From contig JAHHHT010000008.1 of assembly GCA_019359235.1 (NCBI GenBank), forward strand, positions 248,001 to 312,000: 64,000 nucleotides of DNA, given 5' to 3'. Both the position numbers and the translations under genes were made by a program. The notes beneath the pieces were generated by a model that ran no database searches, was not told the DNA's origin, and saw nothing but the letters and a program-made list of their open reading frames with translations. Of the stretch, positions 8,277 through 17,170 are shown in pieces (within the stretch, counting starts at the first letter, position 1; every line of letters begins with the position of its first letter). The stretch comes from Oscillatoria princeps RMCB-10 (GTDB lineage: Bacteria; Cyanobacteriota; Cyanobacteriia; Cyanobacteriales; Oscillatoriaceae).

Positions 8277-8850
8277 GCTTTTGGCTGACCTCTCGGCAAG
8301 TTGGCAACTGGACGCTGGCATCCGGCACAAAACCGGCACCGCCCTCTCAAGCTATTTTTGGCTTGCTGACCGACTGGACTTTTAGTCAATTTTGACTAAT
8401 TGTATTACAGCGAGTCAAAACTTTACAAAAATTTGTAATTGAATAGTACCATACATCAGTCTCTGCTAAGTTTCGCTTAACTCTTCGCACCCGTCAAGAG
8501 GCGGCGAGCGGGTAAAGTGCGCAAAACCAACACCACGTCTCGCTTGCAGGGATTTCGCCGCCCGCGCGTGCCGGTGTTCATCCGGCGGGCGGAAAGCCGC
8601 TCCCCAGCGCTCCCCAGCCCTCCCTCTCCGGGCCCTGAGAGGGTGTCCGATTGATTAATCAAATTAGAATTGAGGGGAAAAGCGGATAGGGAGAGAGCGG
8701 GAGAAAAATTAATTGCAGGCAATCAACCGGACGTGATAGGGCAGAGGGCTGCGGTCTGGACTTATAGAAAATTGTTGAGCATTTGCATAAGTTCTAGCGG
8801 GGATAAAGGCAGGGGATAATGAGAAACTGTCCAAGTTAGAGTAATGCGTG
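8277..8850. other. Intergenic region between divergent genes
   Basis: Holds the promoter side of the DUF2997 operon (an AT-rich stretch near 8380-8460) and of the oxidoreductase gene. No convincing gene or full promoter consensus was seen. Confidence 0.5.
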
Positions 8851-9885
8851 ATGAGTGCAGAGCAAGTCACAAGTGGAATCAGTGCCGGTGCGGTGCCTTC
8901 CGTGATGCCGGTGCGGGTGGGGGTGCTGGGTTTTGGCGGTTTAGGGCAAGCCGCCGCCCGAGTCCTCGCTCCCAAACGCGAGATGATCTGGGTAGCAGCT
9001 GCCGATAAAAAAGGCTACGCTTGCGACCGGCAGGGGTTAAATCCAGACGCCTGCATTGCGGCGTACAGCGCCAGCGGCTCCCTCGGCTACCTAGAGCCTG
9101 CCGGCGCACTGAGCAGCAACAGCATCGGGGACTTAATCGAGCGAGCCGAAGTCGATGGCTATTTCCTGGCACTGCCCAACCTGCCAAACACCTTTATGGC
9201 CTCCGTCGCGAAGCAGTTTATCGAAGCAGGCTGGCGAGGGGTGCTCGTCGATGCCATCAAACGCACCAGCGCCGTCGAGCAGCTGCTGGCGATCAAAGAA
9301 GAACTGCTCGCCGCCGGCATCACCTACCTGACCGGCTGTGGCGCAACCCCCGGTTTGCTAACAGCCGCAGCCGCCCTCGCCGCTCAGAGCTACGCCGAAA
9401 TCCACAGTGTGAAAATTACCTTTGGCGTTGGGATAGCCAACTGGGAAGCCTACCGAGCCACCATCCGGGAGGATATCGCCCACATGCCAGGGTACAGCGT
9501 CGAGCGGGCGATGGCCATGACCGATGCCGAAGTAGAAGCCCTGCTGGACTCCACCGGCGGGCTGCTGGCGCTGGAGAATATGGAACACGCCGATGACATC
9601 ATGCTGGAGCTTGCCGGCATCTGTCCGCGAGATCGGGTTACGGTGGGAGGGGTAGTGGATACCCGCAATCCCAAAAAGCCCCTGAGCACCAATGTCCAAA
9701 TAGCCGGTCGCACCTTCGAGGGCAAGATATCCACCCACACCTTTACCTTAGGGGATGAAACCAGCATGGCCGCCAACGTCTGCGGGCCAGCCTTTGGATA
9801 TCTGAAAGCCGGTGTGGCGCTGCACCGCAGAGGCATATACGGTTTGCTCACCGCCGCCGAAGTCATGCCCCAATTTGTCCGGTAA
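8851..9885 (+). CDS. Saccharopine-dehydrogenase-like oxidoreductase
   Basis: A Rossmann nucleotide-binding start is clear: [19 protein letters not shown] near residue 22. The middle ([17 protein letters not shown]) and C-terminal parts follow the cyanobacterial protein usually named saccharopine dehydrogenase-like oxidoreductase; about 344 residues is the normal length. It is probably a soluble NAD(P)-dependent enzyme with unknown substrate. A GTG directly upstream (8848) is an alternative start. Three palindromic repeats follow before a convergent gene. Confidence 0.8.
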   Translation: MSAEQVTSGISAGAVPSVMPVRVGVLGFGGLGQAAARVLAPKREMIWVAAADKKGYACDRQGLNPDACIAAYSASGSLGYLEPAGALSSNSIGDLIERAEVDGYFLALPNLPNTFMASVAKQFIEAGWRGVLVDAIKRTSAVEQLLAIKEELLAAGITYLTGCGATPGLLTAAAALAAQSYAEIHSVKITFGVGIANWEAYRATIREDIAHMPGYSVERAMAMTDAEVEALLDSTGGLLALENMEHADDIMLELAGICPRDRVTVGGVVDTRNPKKPLSTNVQIAGRTFEGKISTHTFTLGDETSMAANVCGPAFGYLKAGVALHRRGIYGLLTAAEVMPQFVR

Positions 9886-9891
9886 GCCGAT

Positions 9892-10217
9892 GTAGGGTGC
9901 GTTCCGCATTGAGAGAACTTCTAGCAAGTGCGGCGCACTCGAGGCCGGCGGAACGCACCCTCCCAACTTTCTTCTTCTTGCTTGGCGCTCAGGCGCGTCT
10001 TGGCGGTTTATTATTGCGGTTAATCAGATGTAGAGCGCCTTCCGCATTGAGAGAACTTCTGCGAAGTGCGCTGCAGCTGCCGGCGGAACCCACCTTCCAA
10101 CCTTGGCGCTCAGGCGCGTCTTGGCGGTTCATTATATCCCTTAATCAGATGCAGGGTGCGTTCCGCGCTGACAAAAATTCCCAGAAGCCGCACTATTGCC
10201 GGCGGAACGCACCCTAC
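9892..10217. repeat. Three consecutive GTAGGGTGCGTTCCG-type palindromic repeats
   Basis: Arms such as GGGTGCGTTCCGC and GCGGAACGCACCC recur at about 9893-9962, 10030-10093 and 10153-10217. They are separated by a repeated spacer containing CTTGGCGCTCAGGCGCGTCT and a TTAATCAGATG string before the second and third copies. This is a locally amplified intergenic repeat between convergent genes. Confidence 0.85.
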
Positions 10218-10272
10218 GAACTGCCTTTTTTTTCAATCCTTGCATCCAAAATCATTGCATCCAAAATTGGTA

Positions 10273-11406
10273 TTACAGCCTCACCCCCCCCGACAATCCC
10301 CCTCTCAGGAAAACCAGCCTGCTGTAGAATTCAAAAGCCGGGTCCCAGTTGCTCTCTGTCCGGCGGAAGACATCGATAGAGGGTTTAATAGGGCGCAGCA
10401 AGTCAGCGCGGTTGAGCACCGCCTCCGCAAATGGGGTAAAATCAGACCAGACTTTGACCTCAGGCAACTGCCGGTTGAGAAAGTCGAGCAAGCTGTTCCA
10501 GTTGGAACTGAAACTGGAGGTGTTAGCTGTGACGCCCTCACCCCGCCCGGGAACCTGCTGAGCCGGCGTCAGGGGAACTCCCTGCTGAAACTCGTAGGTT
10601 TGGTCGAGCAGCCGCAGAATGCAGCGCCGGCGAGGTAAGTGCAGGTCGCAAATGTGCGCGTAATCGTGGGTTTGCTCTTTGTATTCTACCTGGTCGTGCA
10701 AGATATCGAACTCCGCGTATTTTTTAAAGATTGGCAGCAGCCCTTCCACTCGCTGGGTAATTTCTGACCAGTTAAAATTTATCTGACCGCTCTGGTCAGA
10801 TTCGTCTTTACAAACAGCAGTAGCTTGGGAAGAAACTGACTGGAAGTAGCTGACTCGGAAAACTCGAATCTGCTGGCTTTTGGCGAGGGAAACGCAAAAA
10901 GCGGGAATCCCCGCCAGCTGCAATTCAGCGACGTAAACGCCCAACTCCGCCATTGTACCAGTGCGGTACAGCCGCCAATTCCGAGTTGGAATCTGCAGGC
11001 GTGCGGTGTAAGGATCTAGCTCCATGATGCGGGCAAAATGTTTGGCAGCTTCAGCTTTTGTTTCAGCGCTCACCGGCTCTATAATTAGTACGCCCGGTTC
11101 AGCATTCTGGGGATCTGTTTTGGCTTGGGCGATAGCTTTTTCGCGCTTTTGTTTGACAGTCGCTTCCAAGCGCTGCAACCCCTGACGCGCTTGATCCGCA
11201 ATCTTGGGGTTGAGCGCGTTGCGCAAAAGCTGCCGGTAGACACTTTCTGCAGCCTCCAGTTTCCCAGACACTTCATGCAAGCGTCCCAGATAAACCTGCC
11301 CCCACGGATTCTGCGGGGACTGATTGAGTAATGCCGATACTAACTGTGCCGCTTCTCGATAGTCTTTGCGGTCAAATGCCGCTGCAATCTTTTCTATCGC
11401 ACTCAT
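10273..11406 (-). CDS. Tetratricopeptide-repeat protein, cyanobacterial
   Basis: A 377-residue protein with TPR-like helices in residues 1-75 (YREAAQLVSALLNQSPQNPW, then GRLHEVSGKLEAAESVY), a charged linker, and a C-terminal region that I do not recognise as a catalytic domain (PYTARLQIPTRNWRLYRTG, then DLHLPRRRCILRLLDQTYEF). No signal peptide or membrane helix. It appears soluble and cyanobacterium-specific; function unknown. Confidence 0.7.
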   Translation of the reverse strand: MSAIEKIAAAFDRKDYREAAQLVSALLNQSPQNPWGQVYLGRLHEVSGKLEAAESVYRQLLRNALNPKIADQARQGLQRLEATVKQKREKAIAQAKTDPQNAEPGVLIIEPVSAETKAEAAKHFARIMELDPYTARLQIPTRNWRLYRTGTMAELGVYVAELQLAGIPAFCVSLAKSQQIRVFRVSYFQSVSSQATAVCKDESDQSGQINFNWSEITQRVEGLLPIFKKYAEFDILHDQVEYKEQTHDYAHICDLHLPRRRCILRLLDQTYEFQQGVPLTPAQQVPGRGEGVTANTSSFSSNWNSLLDFLNRQLPEVKVWSDFTPFAEAVLNRADLLRPIKPSIDVFRRTESNWDPAFEFYSRLVFLRGGLSGGVRL

Positions 11407-11771
11407 GTTTTTTCCTGTAACTTGTTTTTATACTGGTGGCGGGCCTACTATTTTATGGGAAGATAAACTTAAGAGCGCTTTAAATATTATACCATTTCCC
11501 TTTTCACCGGCCAAGCATTCCTCTCATCCGATCCGGGCCAAGTTCTCCCCCCACTCACCGGCATTCTTTGGGTAAAGGAATCCCTTATACCAAGTTGATC
11601 TAGATAGTATTTTTTTGCACAGCGATCCCCCCTTCATGTATAAAGCTTCAATCCAAAATCCAAAATCTAAAATCCAAAATTGTTAGGGCAGCCAGAGAGA
11701 CGCGAAAATTCGCGCCTCTAAGTTTTTGCCCAGCTGGAATGAATTCAAAGGAAGCAAGCAAACAAGCCAAG
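11407..11771. other. Intergenic region
   Basis: Contains a run of ATCCAAAATCCAAAAT-type short repeats around 11648-11680 and no supportable gene. Confidence 0.5.
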
Positions 11772-12347
11772 CTATTGCTGGCTGGTAAAAATCTCTTCTG
11801 ATGGCTCTTCTTCAAGAGACGAACCCAGAGTCTGGACGACGAACGGCAGAGCAGCTCCCTTCAAGCCGCGTTTAATGCGCTCCGGGGTTTCAGCAAAGAC
11901 AACAAACAGGGGATAGATTTGCTCCGCACCTTCACTGAGAATGTACTTGTACCGGTGCGGCATCAGCCAATCGTAGTTTTTGCTGAGCAAAATTTCCGTC
12001 TGACGCCAGCGACGGAGGAGATCGGAGAAATCTTCGTGGGGGCGGTGAATGAAAATCATAATTTCTGCCCCGGTTTTGATTTTCCATTCCGGATCGCACA
12101 TCAAAATTACCACATCACAGGGCAACTCAATGACTTCCACCGTTCCGGCTTGGACGCCGGTGGAGTTCGAGACTTCATGGCGAATGCGCACATTGGGCAA
12201 GGGAATCGCGATCACGCTCTCGTCAGGGCGGCGCAGACTCGGAATCATCTCCAAATAGGGCCGGTACTGCTTGAGAAGCGCGATCGCTGACAGGGAATTG
12301 CTGTACTCTGCCAGCAATTCTTCGTAATGAGAATTTTTAACCAGCAT
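11772..12347 (-). CDS. Conserved hypothetical protein near the pilus genes
   Basis: A 191-residue soluble protein with alternating strands and helices (VEVIELPCDVVILMCDPEW, then IFIHRPHEDFSDLLRRWRQ). There is no motif I can attach to a family. It is transcribed in the same direction as pilBTC, just downstream of pilC, but the 111-base gap contains repeats and no clear coupling. Confidence 0.6.
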   Translation of the reverse strand: MLVKNSHYEELLAEYSNSLSAIALLKQYRPYLEMIPSLRRPDESVIAIPLPNVRIRHEVSNSTGVQAGTVEVIELPCDVVILMCDPEWKIKTGAEIMIFIHRPHEDFSDLLRRWRQTEILLSKNYDWLMPHRYKYILSEGAEQIYPLFVVFAETPERIKRGLKGAALPFVVQTLGSSLEEEPSEEIFTSQQ

Positions 12348-12458
12348 GATTATTTTTGATTTGAGGTTTTAGATTTTAGAGGCTTGATTTCAGATTTTAG
12401 ATGCCCTCCCAATTTTAGATGCCCTCCCAAATCCAAAATACTTGCCTCCAAAATTGTT

Positions 12459-13589
12459 TTAGCCCATCTTTTCAAACACTGCAAACATCGGCAGGTACAT
12501 GGACATCAGAATGCAGCCCACCAGCCCCGCGATGCCCACCATCATGATCGGCTCCAGCGTACTGGTGAGACCTTTAACGGCTTGCTCCACTTCATCCTCA
12601 TAGAAATCGGCCACTTTCGACATCATTTTGTCGATTTCGCCCGTTTCTTCCCCAATCGACATCATGCTAATTGCCATGTTGGGAAAGATTTTCTCTCTGG
12701 CAAAAGCAGCGGTTAAACTGCCGCCCTGTTCCACTTCTTTCTTCGCCCCTACAATCGCATTGGCGATCACCTGATTTCCTGCGGTTCTCGCCACAATGTC
12801 AAAGCAACTGAGCATAGGCACCCCTGCGCCGGTGAGCATACCGAACGTGCCGCAGAAGCGAGCCACCGCTGTTTTTTTCAGCAGGTCGCCAATCATAGGC
12901 ATATTCAGCATGGCGCGGTCAATTTGCAGTCGCCCCATCGGCGTTTTGTAGTAGGTCTTGAAAGCAAAGACGAAAACATTAATCCCAACGATGAGGGAGC
13001 CGAGTTTCCAAGGCGTTCGGAAAAATTCACTGCACGCCAGCATGAATACGGTCAGTAAAGGCAGTTTTGCCCCCATTTCTGAGAAAATCTTGGCAAAGGT
13101 GGGCAGCAGAAACGTTGTCATTCCGAAAAACACCAGAACAGCGATGGTTCCCACGGCTTTCGGGTAAGACGACGCTGACTTGATCTGGTTCTGCAGCTTC
13201 GCCGACTTCTCGAGCATAACGGCTAGTTTGTTGAGCACCATGTCGAGAACACCGCCGATTTCCCCCGACTGGATCATGGCGCAGTAGAGATCGTCAAAGC
13301 AGTCCGGCTGTTTGGCCATAGACTCCGCGAGGGTGACGCCCGTTTCTATATCGGCTTTAATTACCCCCAGAGCCTTTTTGAGCTTGGGATTTTCGCACTG
13401 ACCGTGCAAGACGCCGATCGCTTTGACCAAGGGTAGACCGGCATTGAACATCACCGACAGCTGGCGCGAAAAGACGGCTTTATCTTTGACCGTCAGCTTG
13501 GCAAACATCGCCTCAAAGTTGCTGAGGTCAAAACCTTTGGCTTTGCCCCCCTTATCTTTTACACCTAGCCCAGCACTGGCGAAAGACAT
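12459..13589 (-). CDS. pilC: Type IV pilus inner-membrane platform protein PilC
   Basis: PilC/GspF platform protein on which the PilB and PilT ATPases act. Two GspF domains are visible (about 35-160 and 235-365) with hydrophobic segments near 145-165, 190-205 and 345-368. Typical motifs: FSRQLSVMFNAGLPLVKAI, MIQSGEIGGVL, MLTGAGVPML and SIGEETGEID. The 376 residues are slightly shorter than the usual 400 because the N-terminal arm is brief. It is the last gene of the pilB-pilT-pilC run. Confidence 0.93.
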   Translation of the reverse strand: MSFASAGLGVKDKGGKAKGFDLSNFEAMFAKLTVKDKAVFSRQLSVMFNAGLPLVKAIGVLHGQCENPKLKKALGVIKADIETGVTLAESMAKQPDCFDDLYCAMIQSGEIGGVLDMVLNKLAVMLEKSAKLQNQIKSASSYPKAVGTIAVLVFFGMTTFLLPTFAKIFSEMGAKLPLLTVFMLACSEFFRTPWKLGSLIVGINVFVFAFKTYYKTPMGRLQIDRAMLNMPMIGDLLKKTAVARFCGTFGMLTGAGVPMLSCFDIVARTAGNQVIANAIVGAKKEVEQGGSLTAAFAREKIFPNMAISMMSIGEETGEIDKMMSKVADFYEDEVEQAVKGLTSTLEPIMMVGIAGLVGCILMSMYLPMFAVFEKMG

Positions 13590-13819
13590 AGTTTAGCTCC
13601 CATCGAAAAACAATTAATATGGTAAAGGGAAAATTAAAAATGAAAAAAACGCTTTTTTTCGCAAGCATTCAGCGGTCGCGCCTGCTGCCCTCCGGGTGCG
13701 CCAAAACGCCCGAAATCCGGGCGGTTACTCTTCTGGCGCACGCCGAAAAAACAGGTGGCTAGAAGGGCCCGGCTGAAGGCTCGCCTTTTTCATTTTTAAT
13801 TTTTAAGTTTTAACTCGCC

Positions 13820-14938
13820 TCAGTGAGCTGCGGCTTTTTCACCGGCAGGTCGCGGCCCAATCAAGCGCTCCAGCTCATCGGCTTTACCTGCCTTGCTGAT
13901 GGCAGCGTCCCAAGTGATTTTGCCATCTCTGTAGGACTTGCTGAGCGCCATTTCCATCGTCTGCATGCCCAACTTCATGCCGGTCTGGATGGCCGAGTAA
14001 ATCTGCGACGTTTTAGACTCTTTGATCAAGTTGCCGATAGCGGGAGTGTTCACCAGAATTTCATGGGCGCACACCCGTCCGCCGCCAATTTTCGGCACCA
14101 AGTTTTGGCTGCAGATGCCCACCAAAGAGTTGCCCAGCTGGGCTCGGACTTGGGGTTGCTGTTGCGGGGGGAACACGTCCAGGAGCCGGTCGATTGTCCC
14201 AGCCGCCGAGTTGGTGTGCAGCGTCCCAAACACCATGTGCCCCGTTTCTGCAGCTGACACCGCCAGTGAAATCGTCTCGAAGTCCCGCATTTCCCCCACT
14301 AGAATAATGTCAGGGTCTTGGCGGAGGGCACCTTTGAGCGCATTGGAAAAGGTCTTAGTGTCTTCTCCTTTTTGCCGCTGGTGAATCAAGCACTTGATGT
14401 TCGGGTAGACGTATTCAATCGGATCTTCCACCGTCAGAATGTGTTCCGCTCGCGTCCGGTTGATCAGGTCGATCAGAGCTGCCATTGTGGTGGTCTTCCC
14501 AGAGCCGGTTTGGCCGGTCACCAAGAACATTCCTCTCGGTCTTTCCACCAGCTCCCGCAGAATCATCGGCACGCCCAGGGCGTCGGCGTTGGGAATCTTA
14601 GACGCCAAAGCTCGCAAGCAAGTCGCCCAGCATCCCCGCTCCCGGTAGACATTCACCCGGAAGCGAGACAGCCCCTTAACCCCATAAGCGGTGTCCAGCT
14701 CCCAGTTCTGCTCCAAGTCTTTGCGCTGGTTGTTGTTGAGCATGCTGAAGATCAGCCGCTGGCACTCTTGGGGATCTAGGATTTCGCCGAATTGCGGCTG
14801 CGGGGTGAGTTTGCCGGAGATGCGGAAGAAGATCGGCGCACCCGCCTGGATGTGCATGTCTGACCCACCCTGCTCGACTAGGGATTCCATGACGTCTTCA
14901 ATTAAGAATGACTTTTTCTGTTCCATCGTCTTCCCCAA
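13820..14938 (-). CDS. pilT: Type IV pilus retraction ATPase PilT
   Basis: Hexameric ATPase that powers pilus retraction and twitching. Walker A GQTGSGKTT is near residue 142, Asp-box DPDIILVGEMRD, the His-box GTLHTNSA, and the PilT signature NTPAIGNLIKE. The 372 residues match the family. A second Met four codons in (14926) is an alternative start. It lies between pilB and pilC on the same strand; a 230-base gap with a hairpin separates it from pilC. Confidence 0.95.
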   Translation of the reverse strand: MGKTMEQKKSFLIEDVMESLVEQGGSDMHIQAGAPIFFRISGKLTPQPQFGEILDPQECQRLIFSMLNNNQRKDLEQNWELDTAYGVKGLSRFRVNVYRERGCWATCLRALASKIPNADALGVPMILRELVERPRGMFLVTGQTGSGKTTTMAALIDLINRTRAEHILTVEDPIEYVYPNIKCLIHQRQKGEDTKTFSNALKGALRQDPDIILVGEMRDFETISLAVSAAETGHMVFGTLHTNSAAGTIDRLLDVFPPQQQPQVRAQLGNSLVGICSQNLVPKIGGGRVCAHEILVNTPAIGNLIKESKTSQIYSAIQTGMKLGMQTMEMALSKSYRDGKITWDAAISKAGKADELERLIGPRPAGEKAAAH

Positions 14939-15109
14939 TGCGTTCGGTAGTTATAGATAAATTTAGCTAAAGTTCTCTGGTCTAGAAAGACTCACGAGTC
15001 AGTGAGAGCTGGAAACTGGAGATTGGCCAGGGAGTGAGGAGCGGGCAGTCAGAAACAATCAGCAGCCGCGACGCCCCAACCGAGAGCGCAAGAGCGCCCA
15101 AGCCCTGCC

Positions 15110-17170
15110 TCAGTCTTGGAATCGAGGCGTCATGCAGTACGGGCAGTCCAGCCACTCCTGCAGCAAGCCGGCACTGCAAACTTTACAAGTCAGGCCAACC
15201 TTGCGCTTCGCTTTCAGTTCCGCTTCTATGCCGGAATCGGTAAAGGTAACCCGATCCACTTCTTCAAAGGTGGTGTAGCCCAGGCGCACCAAGTTTAAGC
15301 TGTACCCCAGCAGCGTCACCATGCCTTCTTCGATCGCCGCTTCCCGGATCTGCTCGGTGGGAGCGCCTTGAGAGATCAGGATTTGCAGCCGCTCGGTATT
15401 TCGCAGCACTTCATAAACCCCCACGCGCCCCTTGTAGCCCCCGCCGTTGCATTTGGGGCACAAACTGCCCGCTTCCTTACGCGCCGCCCTTTCTGATGGG
15501 GGAACGGTGCCGGCTTTATAGAATGTCACCCCAGAACTCAGCTCGCGAGAAGCCGACAGCCCGTACCTGCCCAGATCCTCAGGGGTGGGCGTGTAGGGAG
15601 TGCGGCACTCAGAGCAAACCCGGCGCATCAAGCGCTGCGCCAGCACGCCAATCAGAGCCCCCGCCACCATGAAAGGCTCAATGCCCATTTCGTCCAAGCG
15701 GGCGATCGCGCCTGCAGCGTCGTTGGTGTGCAGCGTTGTCAGCACCAAGTGGCCCGTTAGCGCCGCTTCAATAGCAGTTTTTGCCGTTTCTTTGTCCCGC
15801 GTTTCCCCCACCAGAATCACGTCCGGGTCTTGCCGCATGAAAGCTCGCAGCAACGCGCTAAAGTCCAGCCCCTTGGCCCGAATCACCTGACACTGGGTAA
15901 TCCCCGGCAAAGCGTACTCGATTGGGTCTTCTGCAGTGCTGATATTTACCCCCGGATCGTTCCGTTCCGCCAGCACCGAGTACAGAGAGGTTGACTTACC
16001 CGAACCGGTTGGCCCGGTCACCAAAATCAGCCCGAAGGGACGGCTGGCCATGTCTCGGACATTGGCCAGGGCGTCTTGATCCGTAATTAACTTGTCCAAA
16101 CCCAGCTGGGTGGACGAGTTATCCAAGATCCGCATACATATCTTCTCGCCGTAGCGGCTGGGCAAGCAATTCACCCGAAAGTCCACTGTGCGTCCCTGAA
16201 AGATCCGGCGAATCCGACCGTCTTGGGCGTTCCGCCGCTCCGCAATGTCCAGGTCAGCCAGAATTTTGAAGCGAGACACCAGCGGGTTGACAATCTTTTT
16301 AGGCAGTCTTAGATATTCCTGCAGCACCCCATCCTTGCGCATGCGAATCCGCAGAAACTCTTCTTGCGGCTCGATATGGATGTCCGACACCCCGTCGGTG
16401 AGCGCTCGCGCCAGGATTTGGTTCACTGTCCTGACAATCGGAGCCGACTCCGCTTCCTTCTTCAGGGCCACGTCCAGGTTCATGCCGTCGTCGTCGCCGC
16501 CCGCCGCCTCGCCGATCTCTACATCATCCAGGGCGTTGGGGTCTAAGATCAGACTCAGTTCAGCCTCTCTCGCCGCCGCTTCCTGTATCTTTTGGGCCTC
16601 AGCTTCCTCCACGTCCTTTTGCTTTTGGGCCTTAGCTTCTAAGTATTGGTCGAGCAGCCGATCGCAGTCTTCTTGGGCGATCACCCGCTTCTGCAGCGCC
16701 AATTTCTGAGGTCGCAAAATCTGGTTTAGATCGTCCAAGGCCGTTAGATTGTCCGGATCGGCCATCGCCACTAACACCGATGGCGGAGCGGTTTCTAGCT
16801 GGGCCAGTGGCAGCAAGCGGTGCCGCCGGCACATATCCACTGAAATCAGCGTGTCAATCAGGTTGGCGACCTGCTCGGCAGAAATTTGCTCGAGTTCCGG
16901 ATCGATCGCTTCAATGCCGTAGAGAACCTTCAGCTCAAACAGCTGCTGTTTTTTGTACTGGCGCTGTAATTCTGCGGGAAGTTGCTTCCCTGTAATCCCC
17001 TCCAGAATCGAGGTCAGGGGTTTGCCTGACTTCCGGCTTTCGTTCTGGGCTTGCTGCATCTGGTGGCGATCGACGTAGCCCGCCTGAATCAGTTTGTTGC
17101 CGAACGGAGAAAAATTACTCTGGAGGGAAACCAGAGCCCGCCGCTCTTTCGGTGAAAAGTTGGTAGTCAT
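15110..17170 (-). CDS. pilB: Type IV pilus extension ATPase PilB (GspE/PilB family)
   Basis: ATPase that drives pilus assembly. An N-terminal MshEN-like region (about 20-160) is followed by the ATPase core with Walker A GPTGSGKST, DPDVILVGETRD and TTLHTNDAAGAI. A zinc site C-x2-C (CSECRTPY) pairs with CPKCNGGGYKGRVGVYE, and there is an extra C-terminal cysteine cluster (CKVC, then CPYC). 686 residues is the cyanobacterial PilB1 size. It is the first gene of pilB-pilT-pilC, divergent from grpE across 2.2 kb; I recall a similar pilus/heat-shock neighbourhood in Synechocystis. Confidence 0.95.
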   Translation of the reverse strand: MTTNFSPKERRALVSLQSNFSPFGNKLIQAGYVDRHQMQQAQNESRKSGKPLTSILEGITGKQLPAELQRQYKKQQLFELKVLYGIEAIDPELEQISAEQVANLIDTLISVDMCRRHRLLPLAQLETAPPSVLVAMADPDNLTALDDLNQILRPQKLALQKRVIAQEDCDRLLDQYLEAKAQKQKDVEEAEAQKIQEAAAREAELSLILDPNALDDVEIGEAAGGDDDGMNLDVALKKEAESAPIVRTVNQILARALTDGVSDIHIEPQEEFLRIRMRKDGVLQEYLRLPKKIVNPLVSRFKILADLDIAERRNAQDGRIRRIFQGRTVDFRVNCLPSRYGEKICMRILDNSSTQLGLDKLITDQDALANVRDMASRPFGLILVTGPTGSGKSTSLYSVLAERNDPGVNISTAEDPIEYALPGITQCQVIRAKGLDFSALLRAFMRQDPDVILVGETRDKETAKTAIEAALTGHLVLTTLHTNDAAGAIARLDEMGIEPFMVAGALIGVLAQRLMRRVCSECRTPYTPTPEDLGRYGLSASRELSSGVTFYKAGTVPPSERAARKEAGSLCPKCNGGGYKGRVGVYEVLRNTERLQILISQGAPTEQIREAAIEEGMVTLLGYSLNLVRLGYTTFEEVDRVTFTDSGIEAELKAKRKVGLTCKVCSAGLLQEWLDCPYCMTPRFQD

